Source: S010-17 sp036478895
GTDB taxonomy: Bacteria > Bacteroidota > Bacteroidia > Flavobacteriales > Flavobacteriaceae
Assembly: GCA_036478895.1 (NCBI GenBank)
Contig: JAZGEV010000104.1
Location: 1-15,146, forward strand
Direction: 5' to 3'
DNA length: 15,146 bases
Shown: positions 1 to 5,709 of the stretch, in pieces
Layout: each line of letters opens with the position of its first letter
How positions within the stretch are numbered: position 1 is the stretch's first letter
Program-made: the position numbers and the translations under genes
Notes under the pieces: generated by a model
Databases searched by the model: none
What the model was told of the DNA's origin: nothing
Seen by the model: the letters and a program-made list of their open reading frames with translations, nothing else

Positions 1-981
1 TTTAAATAAATGACGTAAATACGCTTTTGAGTATGCAGTATCAACATAGGTAATTGCCATTTCGTCGATGGGTGAATAATCATCTGCCCATTTTAAATTT
101 TTAATATTGATGCTACCATAAGCAGTAAATAACATGCCATATCTTGCATTTCTTGTTGGCATAACACAATCAAACATATCTATGCCTAAAGCAATATTTT
201 CCAAAATATTTATAGGCGTTCCAACACCCATTAAGTAACGTGGTTTATCTTTTGGTAGTATGGCACAAACCGTATCGGTCATTTCATACATTTCTTCTGC
301 GGGTTCTCCAACTGACAAGCCACCAATAGCATTGGCTTCTGCATTTACACCAGCAATATATTCGGCAGATTGTTTTCTTAAATCGGTATAGGTGCTTCCT
401 TGTACAATTGGCATAAACGTTTGTTCAAAGCCGTACTTTACGGGTGTTTTATCGATATGTGTTAAGCAACGCTCCAACCATCTATGTGTCATATGCATTG
501 ATCTTTTTGCGTAACGATAATCACAAGGATATGGCGTACATTCATCAAATGCCATAAAAATATCCGCTCCAATACTTCGCTGAATATCCATTGAGGCTTC
601 AGGTGAAAAGAAATGATGAGAACCATCTATGTGTGATTTAAAATTCACACCTTCTTCTTTAATTTTATTTGTTGATGAAAGTGAGTAAACTTGATAACCG
701 CCAGAATCTGTTAATATTGGTCGATCCCAATTAATAAATTTATGTAATCCACCAGCTTTTTCTAATATTTCTGTGCCTGGTCTTAAATATAAATGATAGG
801 TATTTCCTAAAATGATATCTGCATTAATATCTTCTTTTAGTTCATGTTGATGTACACCTTTTACAGTTCCTGCAGTTCCTACAGGCATAAATATAGGTGT
901 TTCAATATCTCCGTGAGCGGTAGTCATAGTACCAGCTCTTGCATTGGAATCTTTATCGAAAGCTTTTATATTGAATTTCAT
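1..981 (-). CDS. tgt: Queuine/preQ1 tRNA-ribosyltransferase, C-terminus cut by window edge
   Basis: Tgt exchanges guanine-34 for the 7-deazaguanine precursor preQ1 in tRNAs with GUN anticodons, in the cytoplasm, as part of queuosine synthesis. The reading frame starts MKFNIKAF at the ATG complementary to 979-981 and runs open through base 1, giving 327 residues against about 375 for the family, so some 50 C-terminal residues lie outside the window. Visible motifs are DSGGYQVYS with the substrate-binding Asp92, the VQGS loop at 193-196, GGLSVGE at 220-226, and GIDMFDCVMPTRNAR at 266-280 with the expected nucleophile Asp271. The zinc motif CxCxxC that should follow is absent: the aligned positions are Ala309, Thr311 and Asp314, inside an otherwise well-aligned stretch ending YSKAYLRHL. 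Substrate residues are intact, so I expect an active enzyme with an altered C-terminal subdomain. It lies 62 bases downstream of ychF on the same strand and may be co-transcribed with it. Confidence 0.96.
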   Translation of the reverse strand, partial: MKFNIKAFDKDSNARAGTMTTAHGDIETPIFMPVGTAGTVKGVHQHELKEDINADIILGNTYHLYLRPGTEILEKAGGLHKFINWDRPILTDSGGYQVYSLSSTNKIKEEGVNFKSHIDGSHHFFSPEASMDIQRSIGADIFMAFDECTPYPCDYRYAKRSMHMTHRWLERCLTHIDKTPVKYGFEQTFMPIVQGSTYTDLRKQSAEYIAGVNAEANAIGGLSVGEPAEEMYEMTDTVCAILPKDKPRYLMGVGTPINILENIALGIDMFDCVMPTRNARYGMLFTAYGSINIKNLKWADDYSPIDEMAITYVDTAYSKAYLRHLFK

Positions 982-982
982 T

Positions 983-1038
983 TTTTGTATTGTTTAATCT
1001 TGTAATCGTTTAATTATTTAATCTTTCAATCTTTCAAT
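983..1038 (-). repeat. Seven degenerate 8-nt tandem repeats between ychF and tgt
   Basis: Read on the minus strand, the gap between the ychF stop and the tgt start divides exactly into seven octamers: ATTGAAAG, ATTGAAAG, ATTAAATA, ATTAAACG, ATTACAAG, ATTAAACA, ATACAAAA. Six of the seven begin ATT and the first two are identical. The array ends two bases before the tgt start codon region and begins eight bases after the ychF TAA begins. A period this regular over 56 bases is more than AT-richness alone would give. Function is unknown; it would form the leader immediately before tgt translation. Confidence 0.7.
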
Positions 1039-1043
1039 TTTGT

Positions 1044-2138
1044 TTAAACGTTAAATCTAAAATTCATCATATCGCCATCTTGAACAATATATTCTTTACC
1101 TTCAACAGCTAATTTTCCAGCTTCTTTTACTTTTTTCTCACCACCTAAAGTTACGAAATCATTGTATTTTATTACTTCTGCACGAATGAACCCTTTTTCA
1201 AAATCAGTATGAATAACACCAGCAGCTTGTGGCGCAGTATCACCAATGTTTATAGTCCAAGCTCTTACTTCTTTAACGCCAGCAGTAAAATAGGTTTGTA
1301 ATTTCAATAATTTATATGCAGACCGAATTAATTTTGAGGCACCAGGTTCTGTCAATCCAATGTCTTCTAAAAAAATTTGTCTTTCTTCAAAATCATCTAA
1401 TTCATTAATATCTGCTTCGGTTCCAACAGCCAAAATTAGCATTTCAGCATTTTCGTCCTTAATGGCTTCTTTTAATGCATCCACATGAGCATTTCCATTT
1501 ACGGCAGATTTGTCATCAACATTACATACATATAATACAGGTTTGTCTGTAATTAATTGCAGTGGTTTAATGTATTCTTCGTGTTCTTTTTCGGTTAAAT
1601 CAATCGACCTTACTGAAATTGCGCCTTCTAATGCTTCTTTTAAACGCATTAAAACATCAAATTCTTTTTGAGCATTTTTATCACCTGTACGTGATGCTTT
1701 TTTAGTTTTTTCAAGACGTTTATCAACCGCTTCTAAGTCTTTAATTTGTAATTCAAAATCGATAATTTCTTTATCTCTTACCGGATCAATCGTTGTTTCT
1801 ACGTGAACAATATTATCATTATCAAAACATCTAACAACGTGAATAATTGCGTCGGTTTCTCTAATATTAGCTAAAAATTTATTTCCCAAACCTTCACCTT
1901 TACTAGCGCCTTTTACTAAGCCAGCAATATCTACAATCTCTACAACGGCAGGTTGTACTTTTTCTGGATTAACAATATCGGCTAATTTCGTTAACCTATC
2001 ATCGGGTACATTTACCACACCAACATTTGGTTCTATAGTACAAAATGGAAAATTGGCACTTTGCGCTTTGGCATTTGATAAACAATTAAATAAGGTTGAT
2101 TTCCCTACATTTGGTAATCCTACAATTCCGGCTTTCAT
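1044..2138 (-). CDS. ychF: Ribosome-binding ATPase YchF (OLA1/Obg-family)
   Basis: YchF is a conserved P-loop NTPase that binds ribosomes and prefers ATP over GTP; it has been linked to oxidative stress and leaderless translation in other bacteria. The 364-residue protein matches the usual length of about 363. It shows the G1 loop GLPNVGKST at 7-15, the switch II motif DIAGLVKGASKGEGLGNKFL at 70-89, a helical charged insert at about 125-200 expected to form the coiled coil, the altered G4 motif NVDD at 206-209 (YchF has NxxE where true GTPases have NKxD; here the acid is Asp), and a C-terminal TGS domain at about 280-363 with AWTINIGDTAPQAAGVIH. Leu8 sits at the hydrophobic substitution site typical of this family rather than a catalytic Gln. 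The start MKAGIVGLP is the standard one. A good -7 box lies 66 bases upstream, so it probably has its own promoter. Confidence 0.98.
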   Translation of the reverse strand: MKAGIVGLPNVGKSTLFNCLSNAKAQSANFPFCTIEPNVGVVNVPDDRLTKLADIVNPEKVQPAVVEIVDIAGLVKGASKGEGLGNKFLANIRETDAIIHVVRCFDNDNIVHVETTIDPVRDKEIIDFELQIKDLEAVDKRLEKTKKASRTGDKNAQKEFDVLMRLKEALEGAISVRSIDLTEKEHEEYIKPLQLITDKPVLYVCNVDDKSAVNGNAHVDALKEAIKDENAEMLILAVGTEADINELDDFEERQIFLEDIGLTEPGASKLIRSAYKLLKLQTYFTAGVKEVRAWTINIGDTAPQAAGVIHTDFEKGFIRAEVIKYNDFVTLGGEKKVKEAGKLAVEGKEYIVQDGDMMNFRFNV

Positions 2139-2160
2139 GTATTTTAATTTAGTATGATTG

Positions 2161-2177
2161 CATAGCGTAATGCTATG
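2161..2177 (-). promoter_or_regulatory. Small hairpin in the predicted ychF leader
   Basis: CATAGC and GCTATG form a perfect 6-bp inverted repeat around the 5-base loop GTAAT, and an overlapping GCAT/ATGC pair offers an alternative fold. It sits 22 bases before the ychF start codon, between that start and the predicted -7 box. It could be an operator or an mRNA leader hairpin; nothing in the sequence identifies a regulator. Confidence 0.35.
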
Positions 2178-2203
2178 TTTGTATTTTAGTTTTAAAACAG
2201 GTG

Positions 2204-2211
2204 CAAATATA
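2204..2211 (-). promoter_or_regulatory. Predicted -7 box of the ychF promoter
   Basis: The minus strand reads TATATTTG, an exact match to the Bacteroidota -7 consensus TAnnTTTG. It would start transcription near 2197, giving a leader of about 60 bases for ychF. I do not see a TTG at the usual -33 distance, so this rests on the -7 match and its position alone. Confidence 0.45.
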
Positions 2212-2253
2212 GCTAATAAATCTTCTTTGAGACTGCTATAAATTAATTGAAAT

Positions 2254-2305
2254 TATTTTTAAGAATAATTTAGCAAAATTCTTAAAAATAGTGTGTTTGC
2301 ACTAT
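2254..2305 (-). terminator. Overlapping hairpins after the KASIII gene, probable terminator
   Basis: Two inverted repeats overlap. The first in the direction of minus-strand transcription has 6-bp arms ATAGTG (2288-2293) and CACTAT (2300-2305) around a 6-base loop, and is followed on the minus strand by TTTTAAG. The second has perfect 13-bp arms at 2254-2266 and 2278-2290 with an 11-base loop. They share bases 2288-2290, so both cannot be complete at once. Lying 29 to 80 bases past the KASIII stop and upstream of the ychF promoter, they most likely end the KASIII transcript. The U-tracts are short. Confidence 0.5.
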
Positions 2306-2333
2306 GTTTTAATTTTTTTTTGCGAAAAATTGT

Positions 2334-3398
2334 TTAAAACTGATAAACAATTGCATTAATATTCATTCCGGCACCAACAGAAGCAAAGATTATTGCATCG
2401 CCTTTGTTGATTTGATGACCATCAAGATTACCTTTTAGAATTAAGTCTAATAATGTAGGGACAGTTGCAACGGAGCTATTTCCAAGCTTGTTGATGCTCA
2501 TTGGCATAATTCTTTCGGGCATTTTGCTATCGTACAATTCATAAAAGCGAGACACAATGGCCTCGTCCATTTTTTCGTTTGCCTGATGAATAAGTATTTT
2601 CTTAATACTGGTTATTGGTAAGCCACTTTTATCTAAAGCAATTTTCATTGCATTTGGCACATTGGTTAATGCAAATTCATAAATTTTACGACCATGCATT
2701 TTTATAAAACCTAATTTTTGATTTACGTCTGGATTAAAAGAAGGTCCAAAGTATAAAAAATACGCTTCTTCTTGTGTGAATGATTGCGTTGCAAAACTCA
2801 CAACACCTTCATTTTTAGAATCCGAAGCTTCAACAATACAAGCACCAGCTCCATCAGAATAAATCATAGAATCTCTATCGTAAGGATCAACAACTCTTGA
2901 CAGTGTTTCAGCACCAATTACCAAACATTTTTTTGCCATGCCAGCTTTTATAAAAGCATTGGCTTGTATCACGCCTTCAATCCAACCTGGACAGCCAAAA
3001 ATTATGTCGTATGCAACACAGTTAGGGTTTTTAATACCCAATTCATACTTTACTCTAGAAGCCAAACTAGGTAACATGTCCGATTGGTTATTACCCGTTT
3101 TTATGTCACCAAAATTTTGACCTAAAATTACGTAATCCAAAGTTTCTGGATCAATGTTAGCATCTTCAATAGCAATCTTAGCAGCAATTGCAGCAATATC
3201 GCTACTTACCATGCCTTTTTCTAGATAGCGACGTTCATCAATACCTGTAATTTTTTTAAATTTTTTAATGATGATATTATTCGAGTTCGGAAATTTTTTC
3301 TTTTTATCAGTATAAAAATCTTGCGTTAAAAAATCTTCGTTTTTTTGCGTTATTGTTGGTATAAAACTCCCAGTTCCTGTTATTTTAATAGTAGCCAT
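2334..3398 (-). CDS. FabH-like 3-oxoacyl-ACP synthase III, divergent long form
   Basis: Ketoacyl synthase III enzymes condense an acyl-CoA starter with malonyl-ACP; the canonical FabH begins fatty acid synthesis. This 354-residue protein has the thiolase fold pattern and the full Cys-His-Asn triad: Cys136 in FGCPGW, His271 in HQAN (271-274) and Asn307 in LGNSSVATVP. YSDGAGA at 180-186 and the C-terminal FASVGAGMNINAIVY are also family hallmarks. It is longer than E. coli FabH (317), with extra residues near the N-terminus (about 20-50, Lys-rich) that shift the catalytic Cys from about 112 to 136. Cys is followed by Pro-Gly-Trp rather than the usual Ser/Ala-Gly-Phe. It is not next to plsX or other fab genes, so it is probably a paralog rather than the housekeeping FabH. 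Its substrate cannot be read from the sequence; a role in branched-chain, aryl-polyene or other special lipids is possible. No convincing promoter is visible in the 150 bases upstream. Confidence 0.88.
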   Translation of the reverse strand: MATIKITGTGSFIPTITQKNEDFLTQDFYTDKKKKFPNSNNIIIKKFKKITGIDERRYLEKGMVSSDIAAIAAKIAIEDANIDPETLDYVILGQNFGDIKTGNNQSDMLPSLASRVKYELGIKNPNCVAYDIIFGCPGWIEGVIQANAFIKAGMAKKCLVIGAETLSRVVDPYDRDSMIYSDGAGACIVEASDSKNEGVVSFATQSFTQEEAYFLYFGPSFNPDVNQKLGFIKMHGRKIYEFALTNVPNAMKIALDKSGLPITSIKKILIHQANEKMDEAIVSRFYELYDSKMPERIMPMSINKLGNSSVATVPTLLDLILKGNLDGHQINKGDAIIFASVGAGMNINAIVYQF

Positions 3399-3459
3399 AG
3401 TTGAAAATTAATTAACGAATGTAAGTTATTATTTTGATTTAGGACCTTTTTATTTTAAC

Positions 3460-3493
3460 AAAAAAAATGATTCATAAATTTAAAATCATTTTT
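3460..3493 (-). terminator. AT-rich intrinsic terminator of the globin gene
   Basis: Perfect 10-bp arms AAAAATGATT (3463-3472) and AATCATTTTT (3484-3493) enclose an 11-base loop. On the minus strand the 3' arm runs straight into a tract of eight Ts. It lies 56 bases after the globin stop codon and before the KASIII start. The stem has only two G-C pairs, so it may be weak. Confidence 0.5.
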
Positions 3494-3548
3494 AAAGTGT
3501 TTAATAAGAGCTATAGAAATTGTTGCAAAAAATAATGTAACTAATAAA

Positions 3549-3929
3549 CTAATTAAATGAAGATGTTTTCATTTCCATAACCATTGCAATAGATTGCGCG
3601 CGTGTTTTTGCGGCATGAGCTAATTCCCCTATAAATAATTCATCTATTGATGTGTAAAAATGCATAAGCCAAGTTATAAAATGGTTGGCTAAAAATGGTT
3701 TTGTTTGGTTTAAAACTAAATGGGGTTGCATGGCATTTCGCTTATAAGCGCCAGTGTAAAAGAGCATATTGTCCCAAAAATCAACAAGAATTTGTAAGTG
3801 ATGTTCTAATCCATCATTTTCCATCATATCATCAAAAAAATGTTTTACGTTGTCGTCTTTTAATAGCTTAACATAAAATAGAGATACTAACTTGTATAAA
3901 TCTTCTCTATTTTCTATTTCTTTTTTCAT
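3549..3929 (-). CDS. Group III truncated haemoglobin (trHb3)
   Basis: This is a 126-residue single-domain haem protein of the group III (P) truncated haemoglobins, whose best studied member is Campylobacter jejuni Ctb. Such globins bind O2 and NO and are linked to microaerobic or nitrosative conditions. By alignment with Ctb I assign Tyr19 as TyrB10 (LFYVKLL), His44 as HisE7 (HHLQILVDFW), His70 as the proximal haem ligand HisF8 (MQPHLVL) and Trp87 as TrpG8 (TWLMHFY). The signature WDNMLFYTGAYKRNAMQPH at 52-70 is typical of the group, and no flavodoxin-reductase domain is fused. It is cytoplasmic, with no signal peptide. It lies 65 bases downstream of cdd on the same strand but has its own -7 box overlapped by a palindrome, suggesting separate regulation. 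The physiological role here is inferred only from the family. Confidence 0.93.
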   Translation of the reverse strand: MKKEIENREDLYKLVSLFYVKLLKDDNVKHFFDDMMENDGLEHHLQILVDFWDNMLFYTGAYKRNAMQPHLVLNQTKPFLANHFITWLMHFYTSIDELFIGELAHAAKTRAQSIAMVMEMKTSSFN

Positions 3930-3936
3930 AAGTGAT

Positions 3937-3953
3937 CTTTGTAAGTTACAAAG
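3937..3953. promoter_or_regulatory. Palindromic operator candidate at the globin promoter
   Basis: CTTTGTAA-G-TTACAAAG is a perfect 8-bp palindrome around one central base, starting 8 bases before the globin start codon. It overlaps the predicted -7 box, where a bound protein would block transcription. The half-site TTGTAA recurs inverted at 3976-4001. The likely binder is a dimeric repressor or redox/NO sensor, but I do not recognise the motif as that of a named regulator. Confidence 0.5.
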
Positions 3954-3956
3954 GTA
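3949..3956 (-). promoter_or_regulatory. Predicted -7 box of the globin promoter
   Basis: The minus strand reads TACCTTTG, an exact match to TAnnTTTG, ending 20 bases upstream of the globin start and giving a very short leader. No TTG is seen at the usual -33 distance, which would fit an activator-dependent or otherwise regulated promoter. Confidence 0.5.
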
Positions 3957-3975
3957 AAAGAAAAGTAGGTATTAA

Positions 3976-4001
3976 ATTGTAACTTTTATAACATTTACAA
4001 T
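3976..4001. promoter_or_regulatory. Second TTGTAA inverted repeat, across the cdd stop
   Basis: ATTGTAA (3976-3982) and TTACAAT (3995-4001) form a perfect 7-bp inverted repeat with a 12-base spacer. It lies about 20 bases upstream of the globin -7 box and covers the cdd stop codon. It may be a second operator for the globin promoter, since it shares the half-site with 3937-3953, or a weak hairpin at the end of the cdd message; there is no clear U-tract. Confidence 0.35.
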
Positions 4002-4477
4002 AAATCCTTATCGAAACTTAAAGGTAAAAGGTTTTTTAAGCTATCACTTTTTATCACTTTTCCGGTTTCTCCCATAAAAAATATTTCTATGGCATCATTT
4101 TGATTACCTTCATATTCAGCAATAGATTGGCGACAGGCACCACAAGGCGAAACTGGCTTATTCACTTTTTTTATATTGGATTTTGCTGTAATAAAAAGTT
4201 TTAAGATAGGAATCTTTGGATATTGAGATGAAGCATTCCAAAGTGCAACACGTTCGGCACACATTCCCGAAGGATAAGCAGCATTTTCTTGATTGTTACC
4301 AAGAATAACTTTGCCATTTTTTAACAATAAAGCAACGCCTACATGAAAGTTTGAATAAGGTGCATATGCATTATCTCGTGCTTCTTTGGCTTTTAAATAT
4401 AATGAGTTATCTTCTATTGATAATTCTGTTATATCATCAAAAATTAAAAAGGTACTCTTTATATTAATTTTTTTCAT
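3995..4477 (-). CDS. cdd: Cytidine deaminase, tetrameric class
   Basis: Cdd hydrolyses cytidine and deoxycytidine to uridine and deoxyuridine in pyrimidine salvage, in the cytoplasm. The 160-residue protein matches the small homotetrameric class. It carries YAPYSNFHVGVAL at 38-50, the substrate motif NQENAAYPSGMCAE at 62-75, zinc ligands Cys73, Cys112 and Cys115 (PCGACRQ), and the proton-shuttling Glu75. All catalytic residues are present. The N-terminus has about 25 residues ahead of the core, somewhat longer than the Bacillus enzyme. It starts 25 bases after porV ends, so it is almost certainly co-transcribed with porU and porV; as I recall, the porU-porV-cdd order is found in other flavobacteria. 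No functional link between cytidine salvage and T9SS is evident. Confidence 0.96.
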   Translation of the reverse strand: MKKINIKSTFLIFDDITELSIEDNSLYLKAKEARDNAYAPYSNFHVGVALLLKNGKVILGNNQENAAYPSGMCAERVALWNASSQYPKIPILKLFITAKSNIKKVNKPVSPCGACRQSIAEYEGNQNDAIEIFFMGETGKVIKSDSLKNLLPLSFDKDLL

Positions 4478-4502
4478 ATAATGAAATGTGCTAATTTAAA
4501 AT

Positions 4503-5660
4503 CTAATACTCTTCAAAAAAATCTCCAAAATCGAAGGCTATTGAAAAACGCAAGGTGTTTTCTAAAGGATTATTCACATCCGATGAATTTAATAAATACG
4601 ATACGTCTATGGTGCTACTTTTAAACTTAAAACCTGCACCAAGTGTAAAAAATTTACGAGCACCTTTTAAATCACTTTCATTAAAATATCCCAAACGGAA
4701 TGCGAAAGAATCATCGTATAAATATTCAGCCCCAAGAGACCACGTAAATTCTTTTATTTCTTCACTAAATCCACCAGGTGCATCTCCAAATGATTGAATC
4801 ATACCTGTGAAAAAATCAACATCGTTATCTTTTCCACCTGTTATAACACCAGAGTTATCTCTAGTTGGTGGTGTTGGCACTAAAAGTTTAGTTGTTTCTA
4901 TTGTTGCTTTTATGGTACTAATATCATCAATAATAAAATCAAATCCGGTACCTAGCTTTAAATTAGTTGGTATAAAACTTTTTGTTCCTCCAATTTGTAA
5001 TTGAACTTTTGGTCCTAAATTGGCTAAACTTGCACCAGCTCTCCAACGTCCATTAAAATCGCCATAATTGGTTTCTTCAGATTGGAAGTAAGCGCCAATA
5101 TCTGCCGCAAAACTATTGACTGTCTTTAAATCTGGTTGGTTTGGTAATTTCAATGACATATCCGATCTTAAATAACGTAACGTTACGCCCATTGCAATAG
5201 ATTCGCTTAATTTTAAAGAGTATGAACCGTCAATAGAAAAATCATTTGGTTTTTTCACTCCAGCTGGAGCACCAAATTCATCAGTTAAGTCAATTGTACC
5301 TATAGTGAAATAAGTAAGACTTGTAGACCAAGCACTCGTTTCATTTATTTTATTAGAAAATGCTAAATTTCCTAAAAAAACATCATTAGTTAAATTACGT
5401 AACCAAGGTGTGTAATTAATAGCTAATGTATATTGTGCTTCGTTAAAGGCAAATTTTGCAGCATTGTGATGCTGTGAATAAGCATCTGGCGCAGTTGCAA
5501 CTCCCATATCTCCAAGAGCTCCAGAACGCGCATCTGGTGTTATTAATAAAAAAGGTGCTGCTGTTGTAATTGCATTTAAATCATTTTGAGCAATTGTTTT
5601 ATTGCTGATAAAAAGTAAAATGAGTAGTGTTATTTTTAGTATGTTTTTCATTTTTTTCAT
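4503..5660 (-). CDS. porV: T9SS outer-membrane protein PorV (LptO)
   Basis: PorV is a FadL-like 14-stranded outer-membrane barrel. It collects cargo from the SprA translocon and presents it to the PorU sortase at the cell surface. The 385-residue product begins with a signal peptide (hydrophobic ILKITLLILLFIS at about 7-19, likely cleavage after Ala24 in TIA-QN). It continues with the conserved N-terminal block TAAPFLLITPDARSGALGDMGVA at 33-55. The rest alternates short amphipathic strands with turns, ending in the aromatic terminal strand LRFSIAFDFGDFFEEY. Initiation is possible at Met1 or Met4 (MKKMKN); both leave the signal peptide intact. It follows porU by 49 bases and precedes cdd by 25 bases. 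In this lineage PorV is needed for secretion of many, not all, T9SS substrates. Confidence 0.96.
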   Translation of the reverse strand: MKKMKNILKITLLILLFISNKTIAQNDLNAITTAAPFLLITPDARSGALGDMGVATAPDAYSQHHNAAKFAFNEAQYTLAINYTPWLRNLTNDVFLGNLAFSNKINETSAWSTSLTYFTIGTIDLTDEFGAPAGVKKPNDFSIDGSYSLKLSESIAMGVTLRYLRSDMSLKLPNQPDLKTVNSFAADIGAYFQSEETNYGDFNGRWRAGASLANLGPKVQLQIGGTKSFIPTNLKLGTGFDFIIDDISTIKATIETTKLLVPTPPTRDNSGVITGGKDNDVDFFTGMIQSFGDAPGGFSEEIKEFTWSLGAEYLYDDSFAFRLGYFNESDLKGARKFFTLGAGFKFKSSTIDVSYLLNSSDVNNPLENTLRFSIAFDFGDFFEEY

Positions 5661-5670
5661 TTTGTTTAAA

Positions 5671-5685
5671 ATTCTTTCAAAGAAT
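5671..5685. promoter_or_regulatory. 15-base palindrome between porU and porV
   Basis: ATTCTTT-C-AAAGAAT is a perfect 7-bp palindrome around one base, 11 bases before the porV start. It could be a small intercistronic hairpin or a binding site. AT-rich gaps produce such repeats by chance fairly often, so this is a weak call. Confidence 0.25.
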
Positions 5686-5709
5686 AATAGCCTACAAATA
5701 TGGTAAATT

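Noticed and set aside
1..981. Tgt as a truncated pseudogene
   Set aside because: The frame is open to the first base with conserved sequence, so the missing C-terminus is caused by the window edge.
1042..1049. GTTTAAAC palindrome at the ychF stop
   Set aside because: It is short, wholly AT-biased and overlaps the stop codon; chance is the simplest explanation.
1250..1530. NVDD in place of NKxD in YchF as a defect
   Set aside because: YchF/OLA1 proteins normally lack NKxD and use NxxE-like motifs, which explains their ATP preference; Asp for Glu is a mild variant.
2938..3120. 60-residue plus-strand open frame
   Set aside because: It lies entirely within the KASIII gene on the other strand and has no recognisable domain.
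4555..5004. Two plus-strand open frames opposite porV
   Set aside because: They are antisense shadows of the well-supported PorV barrel, with no start context or family features.
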